Below are positions 42,932 through 52,633 of a stretch of 64,000 bases of DNA, one piece after another. Made by a program: the position numbers and the translations under genes. Every line of letters starts with the position of its first letter. Position 1 is the first letter of the stretch. Under the pieces are notes generated by a model. The model did not search any database. It was not told where the DNA came from and was given only the letters and a program-made list of their open reading frames with translations. Origin of the DNA: Leeia oryzae DSM 17879 (GTDB lineage: Bacteria > Pseudomonadota > Gammaproteobacteria > Burkholderiales > Leeiaceae); NCBI RefSeq assembly GCF_000376945.1, contig NZ_AQXU01000023.1:1-64000 (forward strand). The letters are read 5' to 3'.

Positions 42932-42980
42932 CAGGGTCCGGTCAACACCAAAACAACCATCCCGTCTGAAAGGAATCACA

Positions 42981-44402
42981 ATGGGCAGTCCAAGGAAGGC
43001 CAGCAAGAAAAAAAATGCGGAAACAAAGCTGTTCGTTCTTGATACCAATGTGTTGATGCACGATCCAACCAGCTTGTTCCGTTTTGATGAACATGACATC
43101 TTCTTGCCAATGATGACACTGGAGGAACTCGACAACAATAAAAAAGGGATGTCAGAGGTTGCCAGAAACGCCCGTCAGGCCAGCCGGTTTCTGGATCAGA
43201 TAGTCAGTCATACCGAGACAAACTTATCAGAGGGGATTCCGCTCTCTGCGCATTCGCAGGGTGGCGCATCGGGTTACCTCTTCTTGCAGACAGAGCCATT
43301 GGCACCTACCCAGCCGGTTGTGATGTCTTTGGGTAAGGCAGATAACCTGATTCTGTCTGTTGTGCTTGGCCTGCGGGACAAGTTCCCGGGGCGTCAGGTC
43401 ATTCTGGTGTCGAAAGACATCAACATGCGCATCAAGGCACGCGCCATGGGCGTGCCCGCAGAGGACTACTTCAATGACAAGGTGCTGGAGGATACCGACC
43501 TGCTATATACCGGGGTCCGGGAGCTGCCTGCTGACTTCTGGGAAACGCACGGCAAGGACATGACCAGCTGGAAAGAGGGGGATCGCAGTTTCTACAAACT
43601 GACGGGGCCATTGTGTAAATCATTGGTGACCAACGAGTTTGTATACGATGCCAACGGCGGGGGCGATTTTGCCGCCATCGTACGGGAGCAGAGCGGAAGT
43701 ACCGCGGTTCTGGAAACACTAAAGGATTACAGCCACCAGAAAAACAACATCTGGGGGATTGTTGCCCGTAACCGCGAGCAGAACTTTGCGCTCAACTTGC
43801 TGATGGACCCGGAAATCGACTTTGTCACGCTGCTGGGGCAGGCCGGTACGGGTAAAACCTTGCTGACGCTGGCAGCGGGTCTGGCGATGGTACTTGAGAA
43901 GAAAATCTATTCCGAAATCATCGTGACACGGGTGACCGTGCCAGTAGGTGAGGATATCGGCTTCTTGCCGGGTACCGAAGAAGAGAAAATGACCCCGTGG
44001 ATGGGCGCGCTGGAAGATAACCTGGATGTGCTGAACAAATCGGACCAGGAAGCCGGGGAGTGGGGGCGTGCAGCCACGCGCGACCTGATTCGCGCCCGGA
44101 TCAAGGTTAAGTCGCTCAACTTCATGCGGGGCCGTACGTTTCTCAACAAACTGGTGATCATTGACGAGGCGCAGAACCTGACCTCAAAACAGATGAAAAC
44201 GCTGATCACCCGTGCGGGTCCGGGTACCAAGGTGGTGTGTCTGGGTAACATTGCCCAGATCGACACCCCTTATCTGACGGAAGGCAGTTCGGGCTTGACC
44301 TATGTGGTTGACCGTTTCAAAGGCTGGGAGCATTCTGGCCATATTACGCTGCAACGTGGTGAGCGTTCACGGCTTGCAGATTACGCCGCTGAAACATTAT
44401 AG
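42981..44402 (+). CDS. PIN-PhoH protein
   Basis: A 473-residue protein with an N-terminal PIN ribonuclease domain (FVLDTNVLMHDP at residues 14-25 with its acidic residues) and a C-terminal PhoH P-loop ATPase (GQAGTGKT near residue 290, Walker B VIIDEAQN). PIN-PhoH proteins are RNA helicase/nuclease toxins or RNA-processing enzymes; this longer version resembles YlaK. It follows bcp by 49 bp and ends in a terminator. A physiological target is not known. Confidence 0.9.
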   Translation: MGSPRKASKKKNAETKLFVLDTNVLMHDPTSLFRFDEHDIFLPMMTLEELDNNKKGMSEVARNARQASRFLDQIVSHTETNLSEGIPLSAHSQGGASGYLFLQTEPLAPTQPVVMSLGKADNLILSVVLGLRDKFPGRQVILVSKDINMRIKARAMGVPAEDYFNDKVLEDTDLLYTGVRELPADFWETHGKDMTSWKEGDRSFYKLTGPLCKSLVTNEFVYDANGGGDFAAIVREQSGSTAVLETLKDYSHQKNNIWGIVARNREQNFALNLLMDPEIDFVTLLGQAGTGKTLLTLAAGLAMVLEKKIYSEIIVTRVTVPVGEDIGFLPGTEEEKMTPWMGALEDNLDVLNKSDQEAGEWGRAATRDLIRARIKVKSLNFMRGRTFLNKLVIIDEAQNLTSKQMKTLITRAGPGTKVVCLGNIAQIDTPYLTEGSSGLTYVVDRFKGWEHSGHITLQRGERSRLADYAAETL

Positions 44403-44428
44403 TTTTACTCGCGTATAATGGAGACTGA

Positions 44429-44465
44429 AAGCAGGCCGGTTTGTCCGGCCTGCTTCTGTTTTGTT
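44429..44465 (+). terminator. Intrinsic terminator after the PIN-PhoH gene
   Basis: AAGCAGGCCGG and CCGGCCTGCTT form an 11-bp stem with a TTTGT loop, followed by a T-rich tail. Confidence 0.88.
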
Positions 44466-44515
44466 ATACCACTGGATTTCTGAGACTTCTCTTTTCTGAC
44501 ATTGGCAAAATCACG

Positions 44516-45289
44516 ATGAGTATTCTTGCTGTATTTAACCAGAAGGGTGGCGTGGGTAAAACGACCACCTCGTTCAATCTGGCCGCTGCCATGCGCAAAG
44601 ATCAGGTGCATCCGCTGTTGCTGGATCTGGATCCCCAATGTCACCTGACGATGCTGGCCGGTGTGCAAACCCAGCTGGGTACGTCTTTGTACGGGTTTTA
44701 CAAGGAAGGGCGGCAGCTGACCGACCTGATCCGTCAATTGCCAAACGGGTTTAATCTGGTGCCTTCGCATATCGAACTTTGCAAAATCGATATGCTGCTG
44801 GGCAGAGAACCCAGAATTGCCACCAAACTGCGTCAGGCAATCCAGTCTGAGATGCTGGAAACCCCGGAAATGCCGATTGTGTTTGACTGCTGTCCGATGC
44901 TGGGCGTGTTGTCGATTAACGCACTGGTGGCGTCTGAGCGTGTTCTGGTGCCTGTCGCTGCTGACTATCTGTCTTATCAGGGCGCCGTGCAACTGGCACA
45001 TACCCTCACTGGCCTTGAGCATGCACTAAAACGCAAGTTTCAGCGTCGATACCTGATAACCCGTTTTGATCCATCCAGAAAGTCTTCTCTGGAAGTGGTT
45101 GATAAGCTGCGCGCAACCTTTGGTGAAGATGTGTGTAAAACCGTGATCCATGAGAGTGCGTCGCTGGCTGAGGCTTTGCTGATGGGTAAGGACGTCTTTC
45201 ATTATGAGCCAGCCCAGCAGTCTGCTGAAGACTATGCCAAACTGTTTGAGGAACTGGTAGGGGACGGCTTCTTGCCACTGGGCGACTAA
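44516..45289 (+). CDS. ParA-family ATPase 1
   Basis: A 257-residue ATPase with the deviant Walker A NQKGGVGKTT at residues 8-17 and LLDLDPQCHLT as the Walker A' region. No parB or centromere-like repeats are next to it, so a chromosome-partition role is unlikely. Such orphans position protein complexes (MinD/ParC type). I start at ATG 44516, since the upstream frame overlaps the phoH terminator. It converges on a second ParA-like gene, 30 bp away. Confidence 0.87.
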   Translation: MSILAVFNQKGGVGKTTTSFNLAAAMRKDQVHPLLLDLDPQCHLTMLAGVQTQLGTSLYGFYKEGRQLTDLIRQLPNGFNLVPSHIELCKIDMLLGREPRIATKLRQAIQSEMLETPEMPIVFDCCPMLGVLSINALVASERVLVPVAADYLSYQGAVQLAHTLTGLEHALKRKFQRRYLITRFDPSRKSSLEVVDKLRATFGEDVCKTVIHESASLAEALLMGKDVFHYEPAQQSAEDYAKLFEELVGDGFLPLGD

Positions 45290-45319
45290 GCCAAGCGATT
45301 GTGAATGGCGGCTAACGAC

Positions 45320-45964
45320 TCAGGCCGTCTCTCCGGTTTGCTTGAGCCATGTCAGAATGCTTTGCCATTGCTCCCTGTCTCGGCTAAAACGCTGGGCCGG
45401 CAGGTCGAACAGGGTAATGCCTTTTGGCAGGGTTTGAAGGTAGAGCTGAGTATCGCGGATCGTGCCGATCAGCGGCACATCCCGACTGGACAGAAACTCC
45501 GACAGCACACGGTGGCTTTGCGTACGGGTATTTTGCCGCATGGCCACCAGTCCCACCTTCAGCTTGCCTTTACGCACAGCCTTGATGGATTCAATCTTGT
45601 CCAGAAAATCGCCCACTGCCCATAAATCAAACTGTGAAGACTGCACGGGCACAATCAGCTGGTCAATTTGATCGAGCAGATAATCCAGTTTCTTGCCATG
45701 CAAGCCGGCTGGGCTGTCCAGAATGGCAATGTCGGTGTTTTTAGGCAGTTTGGCAGGGCCTTCATCAGAAATATCCCAGCCTCGGATGCTTGGCAGATTA
45801 TCGGGCCGAAGCGATAACCAGCGCCGGCAAGATTGCTGGCGGTCAACATCACCCAGCATGGTTTGCAAACCTTGCCACGCAAACCATCCAGCCAGGTTCG
45901 TGGCCAGCGTGGATTTGCCGCTACCGCCTTTAGGGTTGGCAATCAGGATTTTTTGCAAACTCAT
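45320..45964 (-). CDS. ParA-family ATPase 2
   Basis: A 214-residue ParA-like ATPase with Walker A NPKGGSGKST at residues 10-19 and the switch region ILDSPAGLHGKKLD. It is shorter than ParA 1, with the CpsD/ParC-like compact form. Its start codon overlaps the recR stop by four bases, so it is translationally coupled to the dnaX-ybaB-recR operon. This is unexpected company; its role is unknown. Confidence 0.87.
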   Translation of the reverse strand: MSLQKILIANPKGGSGKSTLATNLAGWFAWQGLQTMLGDVDRQQSCRRWLSLRPDNLPSIRGWDISDEGPAKLPKNTDIAILDSPAGLHGKKLDYLLDQIDQLIVPVQSSQFDLWAVGDFLDKIESIKAVRKGKLKVGLVAMRQNTRTQSHRVLSEFLSSRDVPLIGTIRDTQLYLQTLPKGITLFDLPAQRFSRDREQWQSILTWLKQTGETA

Positions 45965-46563
45965 ACCGCTTTTCGCTCATACACGGCTTGGGCCAGCGTA
46001 CCTGAATCTACATATTCCAGTTCGCCTCCCACTGGCAAGCCCCTCGCAATACGCGTGACCATGATCGACTTGCGACGCAGCATCTCGGCAATATAATAAG
46101 CCGTTGCTTCACCCTCGGCCGTGTAATTGGTGGCGAGAATCACTTCTTCAACAAATCCATCCTGTACTCGGCTAAACAGCTTATCAATCGCGATATCGTC
46201 CGGGCCAATTCCATCCAGCGGGGAGATTCGCCCTTGCAAGACGTAGTAAAGCCCATGATGGCACTTTGCCTGTTCCATCATCAGCAAGTCGGCGGGCATT
46301 TCCACGACACAAATCCGGGTGCGATCCCGTTCTTCGTCCTGGCAAAGCGCGCACACATCCGTTTCACTGTAGTTATTGCAAAGGCGGCAATGCTTCAGGG
46401 TATCCAGTGCCAGATTCAGCGAAAAGGCAAGACGGCGAGCGCCAGCCTGATCTCTTTGCAAGAGATGGTAGGCCATGCGCTGTGCCGATTTGGGTCCGAC
46501 GCCCGGAAGGCATTTCAGGGCGTCAATCAGTTCTGCGAGTGCATTGGGCGATTTAATGGACAT
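45961..46563 (-). CDS. recR: Recombination mediator RecR
   Basis: A 200-residue DNA-repair protein that helps RecF/RecO load RecA at gaps. The helix-hairpin-helix CLPGVGPKSAQRMA, the four-cysteine zinc finger (CRLCNNYSETDVCALC) and a Toprim domain (ICVVEMPADLLMMEQ) follow in standard order. It lies 7 bp after ybaB, a conserved arrangement. Confidence 0.97.
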   Translation of the reverse strand: MSIKSPNALAELIDALKCLPGVGPKSAQRMAYHLLQRDQAGARRLAFSLNLALDTLKHCRLCNNYSETDVCALCQDEERDRTRICVVEMPADLLMMEQAKCHHGLYYVLQGRISPLDGIGPDDIAIDKLFSRVQDGFVEEVILATNYTAEGEATAYYIAEMLRRKSIMVTRIARGLPVGGELEYVDSGTLAQAVYERKAV

Positions 46564-46570
46564 GTAGTGA

Positions 46571-46906
46571 TCAGAATGGCAGTTTCATGCCTGGTGGCAG
46601 GTTAAGCCCGGCACCGAATGCGGCCATTTTTTCGTCAGACGTCGTTTTTACCTTGTTCAGGGCATCGTTCAGCGCCGCAGCAATCAGGTCTTCCAGCATT
46701 TCACGGTCATCTTCATCTCCGGAAATGATGCTCGGATCAATGGAAATGCGTTTGACTGCGTGATGGCATGTCATGGTGATTTTTACCATGCCTGCACCTG
46801 CCTGACCTTCCACTTCGATGCTGCCCAAGGAGTCTTGCACCTTGCGCATGTTTTCCTGCATCTGCTGGGCCTGTTTCATGATGTTACCAAGGCCACCTTT
46901 AAACAT
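46571..46906 (-). CDS. ybaB: YbaB/EbfC nucleoid-associated protein
   Basis: A 111-residue small DNA-binding protein of the YbaB/EbfC family. The start [19 protein letters not shown], the central [18 protein letters not shown] strand pair and the [15 protein letters not shown] helix are diagnostic. Homologues form homodimers that bind and bend DNA. It sits in the dnaX-ybaB-recR operon. Confidence 0.95.
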   Translation of the reverse strand: MFKGGLGNIMKQAQQMQENMRKVQDSLGSIEVEGQAGAGMVKITMTCHHAVKRISIDPSIISGDEDDREMLEDLIAAALNDALNKVKTTSDEKMAAFGAGLNLPPGMKLPF

Positions 46907-46929
46907 AGCTATTTCTCCTGACGTACGAA

Positions 46930-46944
46930 CCGGGACTGTCCCGG
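46930..46944. repeat. Perfect inverted repeat in the dnaX-ybaB gap
   Basis: CCGGGAC-T-GTCCCGG is a perfect 7-bp palindrome with one central base, 23 bp upstream of the ybaB start. It may form a short hairpin or bind a protein. Confidence 0.4.
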
Positions 46945-47031
46945 CATTGTTAAACGATTTGGTTACTTGTCATGCATCCCGTGTGGTCATGATTGCATGA
47001 TCCATGGGGGAGTACCCCGTATACCCGGTTA

Positions 47032-48870
47032 TTACGCGGATGGTTGCTCTGCCATCGGAATGACCGAATCCTGCAATAGACGGGCACCCGCATGTTCTTG
47101 CAGATATTGCACCACCGGATCGGTCAGAATGGCTTCTGTAGCATTTGCCATTTCTTCCTGTCGTGCTTGTTGTTCCAGTTGTATCGGAGCCGGGCCTTCG
47201 GACGCGCCCAAGACAATTTTCAGTGTCACCGGCTGTCCGGACCATTGAGACAACGCATCTTTCAGCTTGTCTTGCTGAATCAACAAGGGTTGCTGGTTGG
47301 ATGGCAGTTTGAATGACCAAAGGCCGTTATCCACCGAGTCCAGCGTCATGTGCTTGGCCAGCATGGCCGCCATGCCGCTTAGGCCAAGCTCGTAAACCAC
47401 CTGTTGCCACTCTGGCTGACTTGTCTGTTGTGCATGGACCTCAGCGGTTGCTGCCGCAGGCGGCGTCATGTCTACCGGCAATGCCACAGGTTCTTCTACC
47501 ACCTGTTCCTGAATCACGGGTTCTTCGGCTACTGGCGCAGGGGCGGCCTCAGCTTCGGCAATTATCGGGGCTGTCGGAGCGACTTCTTGCGCTGACTCGG
47601 CCACTGGTGGGGCGTCTTCCCACGGCGGGGTCGCAACGGGTGCAGGCTCAGGCGTTTGTCGGGCTACCGGCGTTGGGGCCGACCGATCATCGGGTTCTGG
47701 CCTCACAACCTGTTTTGCCGGTGTCGGTTCTGCTACAACAACCGTTGGAACCGGTGTACTGGCAACATTGCCCGCTGGCAGTGTTGCAGATGGCTTGAAG
47801 GCAAACATGCGCATCAATGCCATGGTAAAACCGGCATATTCATCGGGCGCCAGGTCAAGGTCTTTGCGGCTATGAATGGCAATCTGGTAATACAGCTGGA
47901 TGTGCGCGGGCGGTATTCTGCCTGCCAGATCCATAATGGCGGAATAATCTGGTGTGCTTTTATCCAGCGCAGCCGGTACTGTCTGCGCGAGGGCAATCTG
48001 GTGAAGCAGTAATGCCAGTGCCTGCAAGGCCTGATCAAAACTGATCGAACGTGTGGCCATTGCGTCTGCTTCTTGCAGCAGTGTCAGGCCATTGTTCTCA
48101 GCGAGCGAGCCCAGTAACCTCAGCAGGTAACTCTGATCGACTGTGCCCAGCATGCCTTGCACTGCATCAGCAGTGACCGTACCCATGCCATAGGCGATGG
48201 CCTGGTCCAATAGTGACAGCGCATCCCGCATACTGCCTTGGGCGGCAAAGCCAATCTGTTTGAGGGCACCATCTTCAAAGACGATGTTTTCTTGGCCAAG
48301 GACAAAGGCCAAATGTTCTGCAACTACCTGTGGCGGGATTTGTTTCAGGTTAAATTGCAAGCAACGACTCAGCACCGTCACGGGGACTTTTTGCGGGTCG
48401 GTGGTGGCTAGAATGAACTTCACATGCGGAGGCGGTTCTTCCAGCGTTTTCAGCATCGCATTGAAGGCACTTTTGGACAGCATGTGCACTTCATCAATGA
48501 TATACACCTTGAAGCGGCCAGAAGTTGGCGCATATTGCGCATTTTCCAGCACTTCCCGGATGTTATCGATGCCTGTGTTGCTCGCAGCATCAATTTCCAG
48601 CAAGTCCACGAATCTGCCGCTATCAATTTGCAGGCAAGCCTGGCACTGGCCGCAGGGTGTATCTGTTACCCCTGTTTCACAGTTGAGCGATTTTGCCAGA
48701 ATGCGGGCGATGGACGTTTTACCGACCCCCCGGGTTCCGGTAAACAGATAGGCATGGTGCAAACGATCCGTTTGCAATGCGTTTGTGAGGGCGCGGACAA
48801 CGTGCTCCTGCCCAACGACTTGAGCGAAGTTACGTGAGCGCCATTTGCGTGCGAGAACTTGGTAGGCCAT
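47032..48870 (-). CDS. dnaX: DNA polymerase III subunits gamma/tau
   Basis: A 612-residue clamp-loader ATPase. Walker A GTRGVGKTS near residue 45, a four-cysteine zinc module (CETGVTDTPCGQCQAC), Walker B IIDEVHMLS and the sensor regions form the AAA+ part to about residue 370. A Pro/Ala/Glu-rich linker (about 380-490) then leads to the tau C-terminal domain. I saw no A-AAA-AAG slippery site near the linker, so a separate gamma form by frameshifting is not evident. It heads the ybaB-recR-parA2 operon. Confidence 0.95.
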   Translation of the reverse strand: MAYQVLARKWRSRNFAQVVGQEHVVRALTNALQTDRLHHAYLFTGTRGVGKTSIARILAKSLNCETGVTDTPCGQCQACLQIDSGRFVDLLEIDAASNTGIDNIREVLENAQYAPTSGRFKVYIIDEVHMLSKSAFNAMLKTLEEPPPHVKFILATTDPQKVPVTVLSRCLQFNLKQIPPQVVAEHLAFVLGQENIVFEDGALKQIGFAAQGSMRDALSLLDQAIAYGMGTVTADAVQGMLGTVDQSYLLRLLGSLAENNGLTLLQEADAMATRSISFDQALQALALLLHQIALAQTVPAALDKSTPDYSAIMDLAGRIPPAHIQLYYQIAIHSRKDLDLAPDEYAGFTMALMRMFAFKPSATLPAGNVASTPVPTVVVAEPTPAKQVVRPEPDDRSAPTPVARQTPEPAPVATPPWEDAPPVAESAQEVAPTAPIIAEAEAAPAPVAEEPVIQEQVVEEPVALPVDMTPPAAATAEVHAQQTSQPEWQQVVYELGLSGMAAMLAKHMTLDSVDNGLWSFKLPSNQQPLLIQQDKLKDALSQWSGQPVTLKIVLGASEGPAPIQLEQQARQEEMANATEAILTDPVVQYLQEHAGARLLQDSVIPMAEQPSA

Positions 48871-49107
48871 AGACCGGGATTCTACCAGAAAGTCAGGCGA
48901 AAATTGGCAGCGAATATGCCTTGCCCGGCCTGAGGTTTCTGTTTTTGCTGCAGGCTTTAAGCAAGAAGCATGAAATATGGGTAAAATGCTGCTTGAATGC
49001 GTGCCGCAAGCAGCAGAGTCTTGATAAGCTGCTATAGTGGGTTCTGGTTGGGCATGTGCCTTTGATAATGCAATTGATGGCTGATTTACATTTGTGCTGG
49101 GATCTCT

Positions 49108-50955
49108 GTGGGTATTAAACGGCGTTCACTTTCTATACGGCAGGCTATTTTCGGCGTAATTGCCCTGGGTCTGCTGATTCCTGCGCTGGTCAATAGCTTT
49201 ATTTCCCTTCGCTATTCTGAACTCTCTCTTCGCCAGAATCTGGATGCACAAGGGCGAATCATTCTGGACAACCTGTCCGTTTCGCTGGAACAACCCCTGT
49301 GGGACATGAGTTTTTCTACAGCAGAGCGTCTGGTGGATTCGCTGATGCGGGATACCCGTATTGTCAGGGTGACGATCACCGATGCCAACTTCGGTAAATT
49401 TGTAGACCGGTTCAAACCGGAGCGTGCGCATGCCAACCAATGGAAAGAGGTTCGTCCTATTGTCCATGAGGGGCAGCCTATCGGCCGTGTCATCCTGATC
49501 ATGGATGATGGCGAGCTTCGCAAGCAGTTATCTACCCAGATTACCGGTATCTGGGTGCTAATTCTGGGACAGTTATTCATTTCTCTGGCCCTGATTAGCT
49601 GGTTGCTGCAGATACGTCTGATCCGCCCCCTGATGCAGTTGATGAATGATTCGACCCGACTGGCGGCGGGGTCTCTGGATCTTGCGTTTAACTGGAGCCG
49701 TAATGACGAACTGGGCATGCTGGGCAAGAGTCTGGAATTTACCCGTCAGTCACTAGAGACCATGGTGAATGAGCTGGAAGACAAAAACGACCGGCTGAAT
49801 ACGGATATCCAGATCCGCAAGCAGATTGAAGAAGCGCTTCGTGCATCAGAGCATCGTTTCCGTACGCTGGCCAGCAATGCGCCGGTGGGGATTTTCCGCA
49901 TCACGTCCAGTGGGCGATGTTTGTTCATAAATGCCTATTGGACAAGTCGTACCGGCATTTCGGTTGAAAGCGTCATCGGCACAGACTGGCTGTTATTGAT
50001 TGCGACGGAAAACAGAGAGCAAGTGAAGGCCGCCTGGTTAGAGGCTAGCCAGAACAAGAAAGAATTTCTGGCCGAGTTCCGTGCAGAGAACATGATGGGG
50101 GCGCCGTTCTGGGTGGACTGTAAACTGCTGCCTTTGGTAGATGAGCAGGAACTCTTGACAGGCTATATTGGTACGCTAACCGATATTTCCGAACAAAAAG
50201 ATGCCGAGACCGTCTTGCTGAAAGCCAAGGAGGCGGCGGAAGCCGCAAATGCGGCCAAAACCGAATTCTTGTCCAATATGTCGCATGAATTAAGAACTCC
50301 GATGCACGCCATCTTGTCGTTTTCGGATTTGGGTGAGCGACGCATGCCCGAGTTGCCGCCGGAAAAAGCCAAGCAATATTTTAGCCGTATCCGGGCCAGC
50401 GCCCAGCGGCTTCTGACACTGCTAAATGACTTGCTGGATCTATCCAAACTTGAAGCAGGGCGTATGAAGTACTATCCTGAAACAACGTATCTGTCTGCTT
50501 TGGTTCAGGAAGTCGTTGAAGAGATTGCACCTATTGCCTTGTCACGCAAGATTCGCCTTGTGATAGACGGGGATGCCAGAGAGCCGCTGCAACTCGATCA
50601 AATCCGTATCGGGCAGGTTATTTCCAACGTGCTTTCCAATGCAATACGATTTACACCTGACGGTAGCGAAGTCATCATTCGTTTGCAGCAGCCGGCAGGA
50701 CATGATGGCCATGAAGATGGTACCCGGTTAAGCATCATTGACGAAGGCCCGGGCGTACCGGATCATGAAGTAGAACTGATTTTTGATAAATTCATTCAGA
50801 GCAGCCAGACCAAAACCGGAGCTGGCGGGACTGGCTTGGGGTTATCTATATCCAGGCAGATTTTATCCGGACATGGCGGTTATATCTGGGCAGAAAACAG
50901 GCAGGATCGATCTGGGGCTATTTTTCACGTTTGGTTGCCAAAAAACTTTCCCTGA
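49108..50955 (+). CDS. Sensor histidine kinase with HAMP and PAS domains
   Basis: A 615-residue membrane kinase. Two helices (about 13-32 and 148-168) flank a periplasmic sensor of about 115 residues; HAMP follows, then PAS (about residues 245-370), HisKA with the phospho-acceptor in MSHELRTPMH, and HATPase_c with GTGLGLSISRQIL. No receiver domain or response-regulator gene is adjacent, so the partner is elsewhere. The start is GTG 49108. An EAL-domain gene follows 201 bp later and may be in the same pathway. Confidence 0.93.
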   Translation: MGIKRRSLSIRQAIFGVIALGLLIPALVNSFISLRYSELSLRQNLDAQGRIILDNLSVSLEQPLWDMSFSTAERLVDSLMRDTRIVRVTITDANFGKFVDRFKPERAHANQWKEVRPIVHEGQPIGRVILIMDDGELRKQLSTQITGIWVLILGQLFISLALISWLLQIRLIRPLMQLMNDSTRLAAGSLDLAFNWSRNDELGMLGKSLEFTRQSLETMVNELEDKNDRLNTDIQIRKQIEEALRASEHRFRTLASNAPVGIFRITSSGRCLFINAYWTSRTGISVESVIGTDWLLLIATENREQVKAAWLEASQNKKEFLAEFRAENMMGAPFWVDCKLLPLVDEQELLTGYIGTLTDISEQKDAETVLLKAKEAAEAANAAKTEFLSNMSHELRTPMHAILSFSDLGERRMPELPPEKAKQYFSRIRASAQRLLTLLNDLLDLSKLEAGRMKYYPETTYLSALVQEVVEEIAPIALSRKIRLVIDGDAREPLQLDQIRIGQVISNVLSNAIRFTPDGSEVIIRLQQPAGHDGHEDGTRLSIIDEGPGVPDHEVELIFDKFIQSSQTKTGAGGTGLGLSISRQILSGHGGYIWAENRQDRSGAIFHVWLPKNFP

Positions 50956-51017
50956 TAGGGACATCATCAGTAGCATTGGCCTGGCTAGATGAGTTCGGCG
51001 CACTGGTAAATTAACGG

Positions 51018-51036
51018 GACGCACCATATTGGTGCG
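51018..51036 (+). terminator. Hairpin between the kinase and EAL genes
   Basis: ACGCACC and GGTGCGT form a 7-bp stem with an ATATT loop, followed by a G/T-rich stretch with no continuous T run. Weak terminator candidate. Confidence 0.4.
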
Positions 51037-51156
51037 TTGTGTGGGGCTTTGGACCGGCAAAGTACCGGATTGTGTCAGGGTTGTCAGGCATGATTCTTGC
51101 GGAGAATCACGCTGTGAATAACTAAATGATGCAAACTGGCCTTTGTCGGTTTCCTG

Positions 51157-52434
51157 ATGACTATGAATTTGAATGATATGCCTAATATTGCCTCCCCCTT
51201 TTTGATCAAGCAATTATCCTCATTGCTGGACAACTGGCATAACCAGTTGGCTGCTAGTCATTTTCAGCCTGTTTTTGGCTTGGCACACCGGCATATCATC
51301 GGGTTTGAAGCGCTGCTAAGAGTAGGGCAGGATGCCAGTAACTGGCGCAGTACGCCGGATTTTCTGGTGGAGGCTTCAACTCAGGCCAGTGCCAGAGCGA
51401 TTGACTTCGTATGCATAGAGTCACATCTTCGCGCCTTTATGGACGCCAGCGACTCTGCCAACTGGCTGTTTATCAATGTATTGCCGGAAACTTTTCTGGA
51501 CCCTTCCACGGCAGAAGAATACCTGCCCGCATTATTCGAGAAGCTGGGATTCCCGGCAGACAGCCTGGTTATTGAAACAACGCTTGATAACCGGATAGAT
51601 CCTCCGCTTTATCTTGCCGCTGTCGAGAGGTTCAGAAAACTAGGCTGCCTGATTGCCGTTGACAAGTTTGGTACCGGACGTGGGAGCGTCGATCAGGTCT
51701 GGCAATTGCAGCCGGATATCATCAAGCTGGATCATGAGCTGGTGGCACGGGCTGCGGTGGATGATCGCACCCACAATCTGATGAAAGGCATGGTCACCCT
51801 GCTTCATGAGGCAGGGGCACTGGTGGCCATTCTGGGGATCGAAACGGAAAAGCAGGCCATGGTGGCCATGCAGACGGACTGTGATTTCGTGCAGGGTTTT
51901 TATTTTGGTGCGCCGCAAGCAAATATCCGTCAGATTCGCGACCAGACGGATGTGATTGACCAGTTGTGGCAGAGTTATCGCCGGCTGGACACGGAGGCCA
52001 GCATTGCGCACCGCGAAAAACTGGCACCGTATGTGGATGCTTTTCGTTTGATTCCTACCCGCATGATGATGAATGGCGAGCCATTGCAGACGGCGGCAGG
52101 TCATTTTCTGGGGTTGCCTGCAACAGTGCTGTGTTTTGTGCTGGATGCAGAAGGGCGCCAGATCGGTGAAGGCATGCGTGGTCTGGCCGCCCGCGAGTTA
52201 AGCCGTCAGCAAAACAGGCTTCAGGAAACCGCAGGTGCGAGCTGGGTACGTCGTCCCTATTTCCGGGATGCCATGCATGCGGTTGGCGAGTTGCAAATTT
52301 CCCGTCCATATCTGTCATCCAGTACCGGGCAGTTTTGCGTGACCCTTTCCATTGCTTTCGAGTCCGCAGGCCAATGTATCGTGCTCTGCGGTGACATAGA
52401 CTGGGATGAAGCAGCACATATGCATCCCAACTAA
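51157..52434 (+). CDS. Degenerate EAL-domain protein with C-terminal PAS-like domain
   Basis: A 425-residue cytoplasmic protein. The EAL domain (about residues 15-275) keeps FEALLRV, the Asn in FINVLPETF, the Lys in IIKLD and QGFYF. DDFGTG is changed to DKFGTG, and the catalytic Glu of AEGVE is Leu in AILGIETE. These losses argue against c-di-GMP hydrolysis and for a binding or regulatory role, as in LapD/FimX/YkuI. The C-terminal 140 residues resemble the YkuI PAS-like domain. It follows a histidine kinase and ends in its own terminator. Confidence 0.88.
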   Translation: MTMNLNDMPNIASPFLIKQLSSLLDNWHNQLAASHFQPVFGLAHRHIIGFEALLRVGQDASNWRSTPDFLVEASTQASARAIDFVCIESHLRAFMDASDSANWLFINVLPETFLDPSTAEEYLPALFEKLGFPADSLVIETTLDNRIDPPLYLAAVERFRKLGCLIAVDKFGTGRGSVDQVWQLQPDIIKLDHELVARAAVDDRTHNLMKGMVTLLHEAGALVAILGIETEKQAMVAMQTDCDFVQGFYFGAPQANIRQIRDQTDVIDQLWQSYRRLDTEASIAHREKLAPYVDAFRLIPTRMMMNGEPLQTAAGHFLGLPATVLCFVLDAEGRQIGEGMRGLAARELSRQQNRLQETAGASWVRRPYFRDAMHAVGELQISRPYLSSSTGQFCVTLSIAFESAGQCIVLCGDIDWDEAAHMHPN

Positions 52435-52521
52435 GGCGCAATAGCAAAAAAAGACAATCAAATTGCCGTAATTGGATCTGAACGTGTTTGTTTTGATACG
52501 CTATCAGGGTTAAAATCAGGA

Positions 52522-52559
52522 AGGCGCTTGTTAATTGCTAACAGCGTCTTTTTGTTTTT
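52522..52559 (+). terminator. Intrinsic terminator after the EAL gene
   Basis: AGGCGC(T)TGTTA and TAACAGCGTCT pair (one bulged T and one G-T pair), followed by CTTTTTGTTTTT. Confidence 0.8.
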
Positions 52560-52633
52560 GGGCTTACACATTTGCATCTGGCAAATCGTATCTATCGAAT
52601 AATAGGCTTTGACAGGTTTTCAGGGTGGCATGC

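Noticed and set aside
47032-48870. dnaX programmed frameshift site
   Set aside because: No A-AAA-AAG heptamer near the linker; the only A-rich run (five A, near residue 160) is in the ATPase domain and in the wrong place.
48871-49107. 4.5S (SRP) RNA gene near dnaX
   Set aside because: I looked for the conserved GGAA-tetraloop helix in both flanks of dnaX and did not find it.
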